A stretch of 64,000 bases of DNA from Pseudomonas sp. R76 (GCF_009834565.1 NZ_CP019428.1:5146001-5210000), one strand, 5' to 3'. Positions 17,891 to 28,467 are shown, counted from the first letter of the stretch. The notes: generated from the letters alone by a model not told the origin. Program-made: numbers and translations.

Positions 17891-19349
17891 TAGGGCTCTC
17901 TACTAAAGCCGGGCGACGGTCAGCTGCGCCGCCCAGTACCGCATAAATCCCACCGGCCACCAGGAACGTGACGATCCAGCCCAGGCCGTTGTGGCCCAGC
18001 CAGGAGTCGGACAACGGCCCGGCGAACCAGATGTTTTCGGCCGTGGTGCCGATGGTGGTGAAGCTGAAGCCCAGCACGATCGCCACGGCCCAGGCGCCAA
18101 AGGCACGCCACTCCACACCGCCGCGATACCAATAGGCGCTGCTTGGGCTCACGTCCAGCAGGTCTTTGGCGCTGTAGTAGTGACGGTGAATCAAGTCGAC
18201 CACGAAGATCCCGACCCATGCGGTAATCGGCACGGCCAGCAGCGAGATGAAGGTGATGAAGGGGCCGTAGAAACTGTCGGCGATGAGCATGAAGTAGATC
18301 GAACCGGCAAAGATCGCCACGATGTCGACGATCACGGCGTGCACGCGCTTGACCTTCAAGCCGAGGGTTAACGTGGTGAGGCCTGCCGAATACACCGACA
18401 GGTTATTCGACAGCAGCAGCCCACCGAATGCAGTGATCAGGTACGGCACGGCCATCCAGGTCGGCAGCATGTCGCGGATCGCGATGATCGGGTCGGTGGC
18501 CGAGGCCAGGTCGTTGTTGCCCACCGACAGCAAGCCGCCGAGGGTGATCAGCAGCACCAGCGGAATCCCCGCACCAAACGCGGCAGACGCCACCAGGCGC
18601 ACGACCTTGACGCTGCGGTGCTGGTAGCGCGACATGTCGGCCCCGGCGTTGGCCCAACCGATACCGGTGCCAGCCGCCATGGTGCCGACGCCGATGATCA
18701 TTGCGCTCAGCGGCGCCGGGGTGGCGTTGAACACTGCGCTCCAGTCGATGGTGGCGCAGAGAAAGCCGCCCACCAGAATATTCAAGCCGCCGAATACGTA
18801 GGTGGCCCACTTCTGGATCACCAGCAAGGTCGCGTGGCCGAGGCCGGAAACGGACAGGGTCAGCAAGACGAAAATGGCGATGAAGATCAGCGTCAGCACC
18901 GGTGCGCTTTTCGCCTCGACCGGCGAGTGGAACAGGATCGAACACAACGACAGCAACACGAATGCAGCCGTCGTGGTGTTGACGGTTTCCCAGCCCAGCC
19001 GCGACATCAGCGACACGATGGTCGGGCCGATATTGCCGCGCACGCCGAAGATCGCGCGGGACAAGGTCAGGCTGGGCGCACTGCCACGGCGACCGGCAAT
19101 CGAGATGATCCCGACCACCGCGAAAGAGCCGGCGGCACCGAGGATCGCGACGATAATCGCCTGCCAGATGGCTAGGCCGCGAAACGCCACAAGGGTCGCG
19201 CCGAGCGGCAAACCGAGGATGCTGATATTGGCCGCGAACCACACCCAGAACAGTTGCAGCGGATGGCCGTTGCACTCGCTTTCAGGAACCGGTTCGATAC
19301 CGCGTGTTTCCAATTGCCCGGCACTTTGGCCGGAAGAAGGGGTGCTCAT
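17883..19349 (-). CDS. NCS1-family purine/cytosine permease-like transporter
   Basis: A 488-residue protein with 12 hydrophobic segments. The first has the family pattern FWVWFAANISILGLPLGATL. It also has SRLGWETVNTTTAAFVLL and GIGWANAGADMSRY. The family imports nucleobases, nucleosides, hydantoins or thiamine with sodium or protons. It takes the place of YegT, a different transporter type, in the E. coli cluster. A REPIN lies between it and the upstream hydrolase gene. Confidence 0.88.
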   Translation of the reverse strand: MSTPSSGQSAGQLETRGIEPVPESECNGHPLQLFWVWFAANISILGLPLGATLVAFRGLAIWQAIIVAILGAAGSFAVVGIISIAGRRGSAPSLTLSRAIFGVRGNIGPTIVSLMSRLGWETVNTTTAAFVLLSLCSILFHSPVEAKSAPVLTLIFIAIFVLLTLSVSGLGHATLLVIQKWATYVFGGLNILVGGFLCATIDWSAVFNATPAPLSAMIIGVGTMAAGTGIGWANAGADMSRYQHRSVKVVRLVASAAFGAGIPLVLLITLGGLLSVGNNDLASATDPIIAIRDMLPTWMAVPYLITAFGGLLLSNNLSVYSAGLTTLTLGLKVKRVHAVIVDIVAIFAGSIYFMLIADSFYGPFITFISLLAVPITAWVGIFVVDLIHRHYYSAKDLLDVSPSSAYWYRGGVEWRAFGAWAVAIVLGFSFTTIGTTAENIWFAGPLSDSWLGHNGLGWIVTFLVAGGIYAVLGGAADRRPALVESPNV

Positions 19350-19435
19350 GAGGGGTGCTCCTGGTGCCTGTATTGTTGTGGTTGTGGCAGATAGTCAAAG
19401 CTCTAACCGGTCGTCCTGACTCAAACACGATTTGA

Positions 19436-19524
19436 TGTGGGAGCTGGCTTGCCTGCGATAGCGGTGGGCCAGTTAGCAAAGCTGAGACTGGAAAACCGCA
19501 ATCGCAGGCAAGCCAGCTCCCACA
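19436..19524. repeat. REPIN (GAGCTGGCTTGCCTGCGAT type)
   Basis: An inverted pair of arms TGTGGGAGCTGGCTTGCCTG, 89 bases long. It lies inside the apparent operon, between the ADP-ribosylglycohydrolase stop and the permease start, and could affect mRNA stability there. Confidence 0.9.
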
Positions 19525-19541
19525 ATTTTGATTTGCGGCGC

Positions 19542-20543
19542 TTATCGAATGTGCAGCAGCCCTTGCACCAGCGGTTGCAAGTCCAGGCCATTGACCTGCT
19601 TGACCTGTGCAATCATCGCCTCAGGCCAGCACTGCAGGCCCAAACACGCGCCCAGCATCGCGCCGAGAATCGCGGCGATGGTGTCGGTGTCGCCGCCAAG
19701 GCTGGCGGCCAGGCACACGGCTTCAAAGGCATTCATCGCGCCCACCGCCACTTGCTGCGCGAGGGCAAACGACACCACCACCGATTCCTGGGACGCGACG
19801 GAGGTGCCGATCAATTCATAGAGCAGGTCGGCGAACAGGGCTTTGTCGCCGCTGCCGACGCTCAAGGTCCGCGCCCAGCTGATACGCGTGGAGATGCGCC
19901 CACCGGCAATCCAGTGGCCATGGTTTTCGGCCTGCTGGGCGATCTGGGTGCCGATGTTCAGCGCTTCGCCCAGGTCCACGCCGTTGATACCGGCCGAAAC
20001 CACCGCCGCAACGGCCGCCGCGCTGGAGATGCCCAGCGAGGTGTTGTGGGTGACCTGGCAGGCCTGGATCACCGCTTGAATAAACTGCGCCGGGTCGCTG
20101 ACATCGGCGGCGATCCCGACGGGGGTGATGCGCATGGCCGCGCCATTGGTGGTGCCGTAGCGCCCGGATTCTTCCGGGGTGTGGCCGGCGAGGATCATGT
20201 CGATCGCGCGTTTGGTCGATGGCCCGAGCAAATCCTGGGAGCCCTTGGCACGCATCACTGCTTCCCAGTCGATCAGGCGCTGGGCGAGCACGGTGGGTTC
20301 GATTTTGCCGTGGCCTTGCACCAGCAATTCACCGACCAGGATCGCCTGTTCGGTGTCATCGGTGATCGAGCCGGCGGGCATGTTCGGCGCGATGGGCTGG
20401 TCGGCGTCGGCATCTTCCAGCGCGGTGATGGCACCGAAGCGTTGTTGCACCTGCTCGCGGCTCAGGGACTGGGTGGGCATGCCCAGGGCGTCGCCCAAGG
20501 CCAAGCCGTAAAAGGCACCGAGGGCGCGATCTTGCGCGGTCAT
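19542..20543 (-). CDS. ADP-ribosylglycohydrolase-family protein
   Basis: A 333-residue protein with the all-helical ADP-ribosylglycohydrolase fold. The metal-binding motifs are present: GDALGMPTQS near the N-terminus, the acidic SITDDTEQAILV, and the late SLGGDTDTIAAILGAMLGA. These hold the two divalent metals that cleave N-glycosidic bonds. In this gene context it resembles E. coli YegU rather than DraG. It couples to the GntR gene by a 4-base ATGA overlap. I infer that it hydrolyses an imported ribosylated compound. Confidence 0.92.
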   Translation of the reverse strand: MTAQDRALGAFYGLALGDALGMPTQSLSREQVQQRFGAITALEDADADQPIAPNMPAGSITDDTEQAILVGELLVQGHGKIEPTVLAQRLIDWEAVMRAKGSQDLLGPSTKRAIDMILAGHTPEESGRYGTTNGAAMRITPVGIAADVSDPAQFIQAVIQACQVTHNTSLGISSAAAVAAVVSAGINGVDLGEALNIGTQIAQQAENHGHWIAGGRISTRISWARTLSVGSGDKALFADLLYELIGTSVASQESVVVSFALAQQVAVGAMNAFEAVCLAASLGGDTDTIAAILGAMLGACLGLQCWPEAMIAQVKQVNGLDLQPLVQGLLHIR

Positions 20544-21253
20544 TTTGAAGCTCCAAACTGCAGGTGCAGGCGAAAGTGCAGAGGGTCGAGCAAACTTTCG
20601 ACGTACTCCATGAAACGCTCGCGGCGGTCGTAAGTGGTGCGCGAGGCCTTGAGAAACACCGTGCCAGCCGGGCGACCGAGCAGCTCGGCGTCTTCATCGC
20701 TCAGTGGCTCGGCGCCGATCCACTGGTCACCTTCGGCGCCGACGTAGCCGTAGGCCGCCAGGGTGATGGTCAGGGAATTGTCGATCAGGCCGACGCGGGG
20801 CAGGCTTTCCAGACTTCCGGCGGCGGGCATCAACGAGCGCTCCAGGGACACCGCAGTGCCATCCGTGGTGCGCCGACGCCGGTCGAGGGCGATGAATTGG
20901 TCGCTGCCGAAACGGCTGAGCAGGTCCGGGCGGGTCACGGCTTCCAGGCGCAGGATGTCGGTGGTGACCAGCGCGCCGGTATCGGCCAGGGCCTGGGCCC
21001 AGCCGTTGCGTTGGTCGAGCACCATGCCGTCAAACGTCACGATGGAGCCGACGCCGCTCTGGGTGGCGATGTAATGACGGCGTTTGAGCTCAGCCAGGGC
21101 TTCGCGCAAGGTGCCCCGGCTGACCGCGAATTCTTCGGCCAATTGATGCTCACCCGGCAGCAGATAACCGTCGGCCATCACTCCAGCCTCGATACGGCGG
21201 ATGAGCTCGTCGACGACGCGTTTTTTCTTATCAAATCGGACATGTCTAATCAT
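20540..21253 (-). CDS. GntR-family (HutC/UTRA) regulator
   Basis: A 237-residue protein. The N-terminal winged helix has LPGEHQLAEEFAVSRGTLREALAELKRRHYI; the C-terminal UTRA effector domain includes FIALDRRRRTTDGTAVSLERS. UTRA domains sense small sugar or nucleoside-like ligands. It is the first gene of the operon with the hydrolase, permease and kinase, so it probably represses them until the substrate enters. The ATG at 21253 is preferred over an in-frame TTG two codons upstream; neither has a clear ribosome-binding site. Confidence 0.9.
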   Translation of the reverse strand: MIRHVRFDKKKRVVDELIRRIEAGVMADGYLLPGEHQLAEEFAVSRGTLREALAELKRRHYIATQSGVGSIVTFDGMVLDQRNGWAQALADTGALVTTDILRLEAVTRPDLLSRFGSDQFIALDRRRRTTDGTAVSLERSLMPAAGSLESLPRVGLIDNSLTITLAAYGYVGAEGDQWIGAEPLSDEDAELLGRPAGTVFLKASRTTYDRRERFMEYVESLLDPLHFRLHLQFGASK

Positions 21254-21323
21254 GTACAAATTGATAACCGAAAGCGTTCGATGACAGCAAGCGAATTATT
21301 TCAGAGAGATGAAAAAACCGGCC

Positions 21324-21884
21324 TCAGGGCTCGAGGCCAATGCGGAAAAACTCCCCGCTGCTCCATACGCCAAGCCAGTTCTGACCGTTGATCGGACGGC
21401 TCACCGCGAGTTCAACCAATTGGTAAAACACGTTGCGATGCACAAGGGCTTCGAGGTTGGTACGCACCCGCAGATAGGGCGAGGGTTCCTGGGTGACGGG
21501 GTCAATGACGACACGCAGCGGGTGTTCGAGGCCAGCCTCGATGGGCTCGTCGACGTTGGTGGTGAACCGCAGCACCTGCTGTTCGCCCTGCCCTTCGACT
21601 TCCAGGGTTACTGCGACAAACGGCGCATCATCGACGCTGATGCCGACCTTTTCCACGGGAGTGACCAGAAAATAATCATCGCCATCGCGGCGGATGATGT
21701 TGGAGAACAGCTTGACCATCGGCTTACGCCCGATCGGCGTGCCCTGATAGAACCAGGTGCCGTCGCGGGCGATAAGCATGTCAATGTTGCCGCAAAAATC
21801 CGGGTTCCACAGGTGTACCGGCGCCGGCCCTTTGCCCTTGGGCAGTTGGGCCAATAGGTCATTGGCCTTGGCGGAATCGGACAT
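21324..21884 (-). CDS. DUF1285 protein
   Basis: A 186-residue protein with the DUF1285 pattern: PVHLWNPDFCGNIDMLIARDGTWFY, GTPIGRKPMVKLFSNIIRRDGDDYFLVTPVEK and late ENG-like VDDAPFVAV. No catalytic residues are recognised and the biochemical role is unknown. It starts 17 bases after the stop of the DUF4823 gene, so the two may form an operon. Cytoplasmic, as no signal peptide is seen. Confidence 0.88.
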   Translation of the reverse strand: MSDSAKANDLLAQLPKGKGPAPVHLWNPDFCGNIDMLIARDGTWFYQGTPIGRKPMVKLFSNIIRRDGDDYFLVTPVEKVGISVDDAPFVAVTLEVEGQGEQQVLRFTTNVDEPIEAGLEHPLRVVIDPVTQEPSPYLRVRTNLEALVHRNVFYQLVELAVSRPINGQNWLGVWSSGEFFRIGLEP

Positions 21885-21901
21885 AAAGGGCTCCTTGAGT
21901 G

Positions 21902-22507
21902 TTACTGATCTCCCATGCCCAGCAGGCCGCGAGCGTACTGCGCCAGGGGGCGGGCAATCAGATCTTCTGGCTTGTTGTCGTGGAACGTCAGTAAACCGCC
22001 ACGACTGCGAATACGTGCAGTATCAATCAAATACTGGGTGCTGGTCTCGATCAACATGATCTGGATGACGCCGCTGTCCAGACCGACGCGGTCGAGGGCT
22101 TGCTGATCGGTCCATTCATCGGCATTGCCAATCCGGTCATCGGCTGCCGCAAAGCGGCAATACAGCAGGTAATGCGCACCCGCCGCACGGGCTTCGGACA
22201 TCGCTTGTTCCAAACCTTCCGGCTTTCGGGCGCGGCGCACCATGGGAAAGTATTCGACGAAACCGTTGAAGGCTTCTTCGGCCACCACGTTAGGCCGCGG
22301 GTAGGCGCTGCCCGGCGGCACAAAGGCGCCCTGGGCGATGAATACAAAGGAGTCCGGCTGTATGCGAATCGACGCGGTACGGCGTGTATCACTGTGGTCC
22401 AGCAACCCGGCGTCGCTCATCTGATAACGGGTGCCTTCGGCCATATCGCTGACGGTCATGCAACCACTCAGCGTCAATGACGCCAGCAACAAAACCAGAC
22501 TACGCAT
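21902..22507 (-). CDS. DUF4823 lipoprotein
   Basis: A 201-residue protein from the ATG at 22507, with GGAGG 7 bases before. The signal peptide ends in lipobox LSGC, so it is lipid-anchored. The mature part matches the DUF4823 family known from Pseudomonas (FIAQGAFVPPGSAYPRPNVVAEEAFNGF; AGAHYLLYCRFAAADDRIG). Function unknown; probably at the outer membrane. It is followed by the DUF1285 gene. Confidence 0.85.
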   Translation of the reverse strand: MRSLVLLLASLTLSGCMTVSDMAEGTRYQMSDAGLLDHSDTRRTASIRIQPDSFVFIAQGAFVPPGSAYPRPNVVAEEAFNGFVEYFPMVRRARKPEGLEQAMSEARAAGAHYLLYCRFAAADDRIGNADEWTDQQALDRVGLDSGVIQIMLIETSTQYLIDTARIRSRGGLLTFHDNKPEDLIARPLAQYARGLLGMGDQ

Positions 22508-22616
22508 CCTAATCCTCCAGAAGCCGGTGACGGAAAACCGGCGAATGGGCACGTGATGCAGAATCCGCGCCATTTGGAGGGATGCACAAGCAAATGTGGG
22601 AGCGCCAGCTTATAGG

Positions 22617-23585
22617 CTAGCCGCCAATGATCTTCATGATGGTGGCCCCGCCGGAGAAAGCCACTTCCTGTTTGTCGCCAAGCGCCTTCATCAACAGGCC
22701 TTGCAAGGCCGGCAAAGCCTGGTGGCGCGGTTGGTCGAGCAGGTCGCCGACATAGTGCCGGTTGCTCGACGACAGGCAGCCATGCAGCCAACCGGTCGAC
22801 GACAGGCGCAGGCGTGAACAGGTACGGCAGAACGGCACGCTTTCGTTGGCAATGACGCCAAAGAAGCCCTTGCCCGGTACTTCGTAGCGCACCGCGGTGG
22901 CGTCGACCGGGGCATTGGCTTGCAGGTATTCGTGGTGTTCGCCGATCAGGCTGAGCAGTTGCTGCAGGCTGACGAACTGTTGCAGGAAAGCGTTTGAGTC
23001 CTTGGCCAGATGGCCCATGCGCATCAGCTCGATAAAGCGCAGCTCGTAGCCGCGCTCCAGGCAGTAGTCGAGCAGCGGCATGACCTGGTCAAGGTTCTGC
23101 CCGCGCAACGGCACCATGTTGACCTTGATCTTGATCCCGGCGGCGCGGGCCTGGTCCATGCCATCGAGCACCGTGGCCAGGTCGCCGCCACGGGCGATGC
23201 TGCGGAAGGCGTCGGCGTCGAGAGTATCGAGGGACACGTTGATGCGGCGAATACCCGCGTCCACCAGCAGCGGCAGTTTGCGCGCCAGCAGTTGGCCGTT
23301 GGTGGTCAGGCTGATATCGCTGAGGCCCATGCCGCCCACCGCGCCCATGAAGGCTTCCAGCTTGGGGCTCACCAGCGGCTCGCCGCCGGTGATACGCAGG
23401 CGCTCGATGCCTGCCGCCTCGATCAGATACGCCACGCCACGGGCCATGGCCTCGGCCGAGAGCTCGTCCTGGGCAGCCACCAGCCGCTTGCCGTTTGGCA
23501 CGCAGTAGGTACACGCGTAATTGCAGGCTGAGGTCAGGCTGATTCGCAGATTGCGAAACCGCCTGCCTTGACGATCAACGATCAT
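22617..23585 (-). CDS. moaA: GTP 3',8-cyclase (molybdenum cofactor synthesis)
   Basis: A 322-residue radical-SAM enzyme. The N-terminal cluster motif CNYACTYC binds the SAM-coordinating 4Fe-4S. The C-terminal cysteines (CRTCSRLRLSSTGWLHGC) bind the second 4Fe-4S that holds GTP. The chain ends in Gly-Gly, as required for activity. It makes the first intermediate on the way to cyclic pyranopterin monophosphate. It stands alone; pseudomonads often carry a second copy elsewhere. A truncated REP (TGTGGGAGCGCCAGCTTA, 22594-22611) lies just past its stop. Confidence 0.95.
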   Translation of the reverse strand: MIVDRQGRRFRNLRISLTSACNYACTYCVPNGKRLVAAQDELSAEAMARGVAYLIEAAGIERLRITGGEPLVSPKLEAFMGAVGGMGLSDISLTTNGQLLARKLPLLVDAGIRRINVSLDTLDADAFRSIARGGDLATVLDGMDQARAAGIKIKVNMVPLRGQNLDQVMPLLDYCLERGYELRFIELMRMGHLAKDSNAFLQQFVSLQQLLSLIGEHHEYLQANAPVDATAVRYEVPGKGFFGVIANESVPFCRTCSRLRLSSTGWLHGCLSSSNRHYVGDLLDQPRHQALPALQGLLMKALGDKQEVAFSGGATIMKIIGG

Positions 23586-23724
23586 GGATCACTCCGGCAG
23601 AGGATGATTCGGGCGTGCTAAAAACTGACTTATAAATCAGCTTTTAGCAAGGTCCTTGCCTGAGTATATTCCTGGGGTACTGCAACTGGCAGTAAATCAT
23701 TGCGCCATCACGGTCGGGAATGGC

Positions 23725-24393
23725 TTAAGTAGCAGGGGTTTCACTGCTCTTGGGCTCAGCGCTCGGCAGTTCGGCGCTGTGCTTGCGCTTGTTGCCCATG
23801 CGCACGCCGATGTCCATCAGGAACTGGAAAAAACCTTCCTGATCTTCCAGCACGTTACTCCAGAACGGCGAGTGGTACAGCGCCACGGCGCCGTGCACCA
23901 ACGCCCAAGCGGCGCAGTAGTGGAAGTACGGCGGCACGTCTTCGAGCTTGCCTTCACTGATACGGCCCTTGATCAGCAAGGTCAGGCGCTCGAAATTCGA
24001 GGCCCGGATCTTGTGCAGCTCTTCGACCATTTCCGGCACTTGATGGCCCTTGACCACCTTTTCTTCCAGGCGGTCGAACAGGCGATAGCGCTGCGGGTCA
24101 CGCATGCGGAATTCGAAATAGGCCCGGGACAGGGCTTCCTTGTCTTTATCGACATCGGCCGAATGCAGCAGCTCGTTCAAGTCGCGCTCGTAGTCGAGCA
24201 TCAGGCGCAGGTAGATCTCGGCCTTGGACTTGAAGTGCTTGTAGATCGTGCCTTTGCCGATACCCACGGCATCCGCAATCATCTCGACGGTGACGCTGTC
24301 TTCACCTTGTTCGAGAAACAGCTTGAGTGCGGTGTCGAGAATTTCCTGTTCACGGCGGCGAAACTCACGGACCTTACGGGGTTCTTTTTGCAT
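23725..24393 (-). CDS. TetR/AcrR-family regulator
   Basis: A 222-residue protein from the ATG at 24393 (MQKEPRKVREFRRREQEIL). The TetR DNA-binding domain is LDTALKLFLEQGEDSVTVEMIADAVGIGKGTIYKHFKSKAEIYL. The ligand domain is not specific. The frame is open for 16 more codons upstream, but the family match begins here. It lies next to the RgsA region, as P. aeruginosa PA2957 does. A truncated REP at 24419-24431 lies upstream. The target genes are not known. Confidence 0.88.
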   Translation of the reverse strand: MQKEPRKVREFRRREQEILDTALKLFLEQGEDSVTVEMIADAVGIGKGTIYKHFKSKAEIYLRLMLDYERDLNELLHSADVDKDKEALSRAYFEFRMRDPQRYRLFDRLEEKVVKGHQVPEMVEELHKIRASNFERLTLLIKGRISEGKLEDVPPYFHYCAAWALVHGAVALYHSPFWSNVLEDQEGFFQFLMDIGVRMGNKRKHSAELPSAEPKSSETPAT

Positions 24394-24687
24394 GAGGGAG
24401 AGGTCTGCAGAGGTCAATGTGGGAGGGTTGCGCAGGGCCATTGATACGTGGCGATACGATTTACCCAGTGCGAGGGATTATCCCGACTGAACAGTCGTTG
24501 GGCAACGCCTATGTGAACCCGTTATGCACTTAACTTTCAGCGCGCCAACGTTTTCACCCTTCTCAGTCAGAAACAATACACATAAATGACACCCGTGCAC
24601 CCACGCAATGAGAACTCAAGCGAAGCGCGCGTATTCCAAATCTGTTTAAAAAACGATCAGATGCGACTGGACTGAATGGGATAGTGA

Positions 24688-24699
24688 TCAATACTTCAA
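24688..24699 (+). promoter_or_regulatory. RpoS-type promoter of rgsA
   Basis: TCAATACTTCAA matches the sigma-S extended -10 (KCTAYACTTAA) closely, and no good -35 lies upstream. The start point would be near 24702. The region 24400-24687 has no gene and no other recognised site. Confidence 0.65.
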
Positions 24700-24701
24700 C
24701 T

Positions 24702-24819
24702 GTCGACGTGGCATCTCCCCCAAGTGACGCGTCGACCTGGGTACCGACGGACTGTGTGCCCTTGTTTTACTCCTAATGGTCTTAGCCCGGATTCACCCCC
24801 CAGAACCCGGGTTTTTTTT
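24702..24819 (+). ncRNA. rgsA: RgsA small RNA (P16)
   Basis: There is no reading frame here. Instead three stacked hairpins follow the RpoS-like promoter: GTCGACG ... CGTCGAC (24702-24736), GGGTAC ... GTGCCC (24739-24762), and a terminator with U8 at the end. The place, between a TetR regulator gene and tatD, is that of PA2958.1/RgsA in P. aeruginosa. RgsA is an RpoS-dependent small RNA of Pseudomonas, indirectly under Gac control and linked to peroxide resistance. Identity rests on position, promoter and fold, not on an alignment. Confidence 0.8.
24784..24819 (+). terminator. Terminator of rgsA
   Basis: The stem AGCCCGG / CCGGGTT (one G-U pair) with a 16-base loop is followed by eight T residues. 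It ends the small RNA 19 bases before the tatD stop on the other strand. Confidence 0.8.
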
Positions 24820-24837
24820 GCCTGCGATTTGGCCACT

Positions 24838-25623
24838 TCAGCCGGCGACGTGAGCCAGCGGAAACAGACGCTTGAAGTTGTCTGTGGTTTGCTCGGCAAA
24901 GCGCTCGTACGACTCACCCCGCAGCATCGCCAGGTAATCCGCCACGTCACGCACGTATTCCGGCAAGTTCGGCTTGCCACGATGGGGAATGGGCGCCAGG
25001 TACGGCGAATCGGTTTCCACCAGCAGGCGGTCGGCCGGCACTTGGCGTGCCACGTCGCGCAGTGCATCGGCGTTGCGGAAGGTGACGATGCCCGACAGGG
25101 AAATGTAGAAGCCCAGGTCCAGGGCGGCCTTGGCCATGTCCCAGTCTTCGGTAAAGCAATGCAGCACACCGGCCTGGGGCAACGCCGCTTCGCGCAGCAG
25201 GGTCAGCGTGTCGGCACGGGCGCCACGGGTATGGACGATCACCGGCTTGCCGGTTTGCTGGGCGGCTTGCAGGTGCAGGCGGAACGACGCCTGTTGTAGT
25301 TCAGCGGCTTCAGGCTCGTAGTGGTAATCCAGGCCGGTTTCGCCAATCGCCACCACGCGTGGGTGGTTGAGCTCACCCAGCAGCCAGTCGAGTGCGGGGG
25401 CTTCACCGGGCTTGAGGTCCAGCGGGTGGATACCGACCGAGCAATCGACATCGGCATAACGATCAGCCAGTGCCTTGACGTCGGCGGCGTTCTCGGCACT
25501 CACGCCGATGCACAGAAAGTGCCCTACCCCGCGCTCGCGCGCCGCTTCAAGGGCGGCGTCGAGCGAGCCGCCGTGCTGGGCAAGGTCAAGGCGATCAAGG
25601 TGGCAATGGGAATCTACGAGCAT
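24838..25623 (-). CDS. tatD: TatD-family metal-dependent DNase
   Basis: A 261-residue TIM-barrel hydrolase. Metal ligands appear in MLVDSHCHLDRLDL, in AIGETGLDYHYE, in PVIVHTRGARADT, in VLHCFTED and in LLVETDSPYLAP. TatD-family enzymes are 3'-5' exonucleases. The ATG at 25623 matches the family start; an in-frame ATG lies 6 codons upstream. It is the last gene of the holB block. In P. aeruginosa pilZ lies between tatD and holB, but here the gap is only 63 bases. Confidence 0.93.
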   Translation of the reverse strand: MLVDSHCHLDRLDLAQHGGSLDAALEAARERGVGHFLCIGVSAENAADVKALADRYADVDCSVGIHPLDLKPGEAPALDWLLGELNHPRVVAIGETGLDYHYEPEAAELQQASFRLHLQAAQQTGKPVIVHTRGARADTLTLLREAALPQAGVLHCFTEDWDMAKAALDLGFYISLSGIVTFRNADALRDVARQVPADRLLVETDSPYLAPIPHRGKPNLPEYVRDVADYLAMLRGESYERFAEQTTDNFKRLFPLAHVAG

Positions 25624-25686
25624 AGGTAAATACAACTTCATTCACTGAAAGTGTCTGGCCAACGATACACCCGTCGGCCACGGAAA

Positions 25687-27310
<1,624 letters not shown>

Positions 27311-27320
27311 TTAGTCAGAG

Positions 27321-28466
27321 TCATTGCGGGCTTTGCGGCGCGGCGGTATCCGGCGCAGGCTCGGCGGGCTTTTCAACCGGCGCTTGGGCTGGCACTTCGG
27401 CAGGCGGCGCCGCGTCTTCCGGCGGTTTCACCGCCGGTGCCGGGCTGGAACGGTAATCGGCACGGCGCTTGAGCTGGAACTCGCGCACGGCGGCATTATG
27501 CGCATCCAGGTCATCGGAGAAAATATGGCTGCCATCGCCACGGGCGACGAAATACAGGCTGCTGCCCGGCACCGGGTTCAACGCGGCATGGATCGCTTCG
27601 CGGCCGACCATGGCGATCGGCGTCGGTGGCAGGCCTGCGATCATGTAGGTGTTGTACGGGTTGGCTTCCTTGAGATGGGCGCGGGTCAACTTGCCGTTGT
27701 AGTGCTCGCCCAGGCCGTAGATCACCGTGGGGTCGGTCTGCAGCAGCATGCCGATCTTCATGCGTCGCACAAAGACGCCGGCGATCTGCCCGCGCTCTTC
27801 CGGCACGCCGGTTTCCTTCTCCACCAGGGAAGCCATGATCAGCGCTTGGTAAGGGTCGGTATACGGCGCATCGGCGGCGCGCTTGCTCCATTCTTGAGCG
27901 AGCACATCATCCAGGCGGTTGTAGGCTTTTTTCAGGAATTCAACGTCGGTCATGCCGCGCACGAAGCGATAGGTATCCGGGAAGAACCGCCCTTCAGGAA
28001 ACACGCCGGGGTGACCGAGCTTGTCCATCACTTCACTGTCGGTAAGGCCCGACAGGGTCTGCACGATCTTTTCATGCTTGGCGAGCGCCGAACGTACCTG
28101 GCGGAAGTTCCAGCCTTCCACCAGCGTCAGGCTGTACTGCACCACTTCGCCGCGTTGCCACAGGCCGATCAAGCCTTCGGCGGTGAGGCCTGGGGTCATG
28201 CGGTATTCACCGCTGTGCAGCGGCTGGCCGTCGAGATTGAAGCGCCAGTACAGACGCAACCAGAAGGCGCCATCGAGCACGCCTTCGGTTTCGAGGCGAT
28301 TGAAGGTGCCCGTCGGGGTCACCCCGGCAGGCACATCCAGCAATTGTTCCTGGGTCAGATTCAGGGGCTGCTTCAGCGCAGAGTCGAGCTTCCAGGCCGA
28401 GAAGCCCAGCAGCAAGCCTGCCGAGACCAGGCCGATCTGCAGCAGTAAAACCAGTTTTCGTATCAA
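27321..28466 (-). CDS. mltG: Endolytic murein transglycosylase
   Basis: A 381-residue inner-membrane protein with one N-terminal transmembrane segment (LVLLLQIGLVSAGLLLGF) and a YceG catalytic domain including the conserved LASLVEKETGVPEERGQIAGVF and DPTVIYGLG. It cuts nascent glycan strands. The C-terminal 50 residues are Pro/Ala-rich. I chose the TTG at 28466, one base past the pabC stop, because the open frame above it lies inside pabC and has no similarity. This start is less certain than the gene itself. Confidence 0.9.
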   Translation of the reverse strand: MIRKLVLLLQIGLVSAGLLLGFSAWKLDSALKQPLNLTQEQLLDVPAGVTPTGTFNRLETEGVLDGAFWLRLYWRFNLDGQPLHSGEYRMTPGLTAEGLIGLWQRGEVVQYSLTLVEGWNFRQVRSALAKHEKIVQTLSGLTDSEVMDKLGHPGVFPEGRFFPDTYRFVRGMTDVEFLKKAYNRLDDVLAQEWSKRAADAPYTDPYQALIMASLVEKETGVPEERGQIAGVFVRRMKIGMLLQTDPTVIYGLGEHYNGKLTRAHLKEANPYNTYMIAGLPPTPIAMVGREAIHAALNPVPGSSLYFVARGDGSHIFSDDLDAHNAAVREFQLKRRADYRSSPAPAVKPPEDAAPPAEVPAQAPVEKPAEPAPDTAAPQSPQ

Positions 28467-28467
28467 C

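Noticed and set aside
19542..20543. The ADP-ribosylglycohydrolase as DraG, the nitrogenase regulator
   Set aside because: There is no draT or nif gene; the gene context fits the YegU type.
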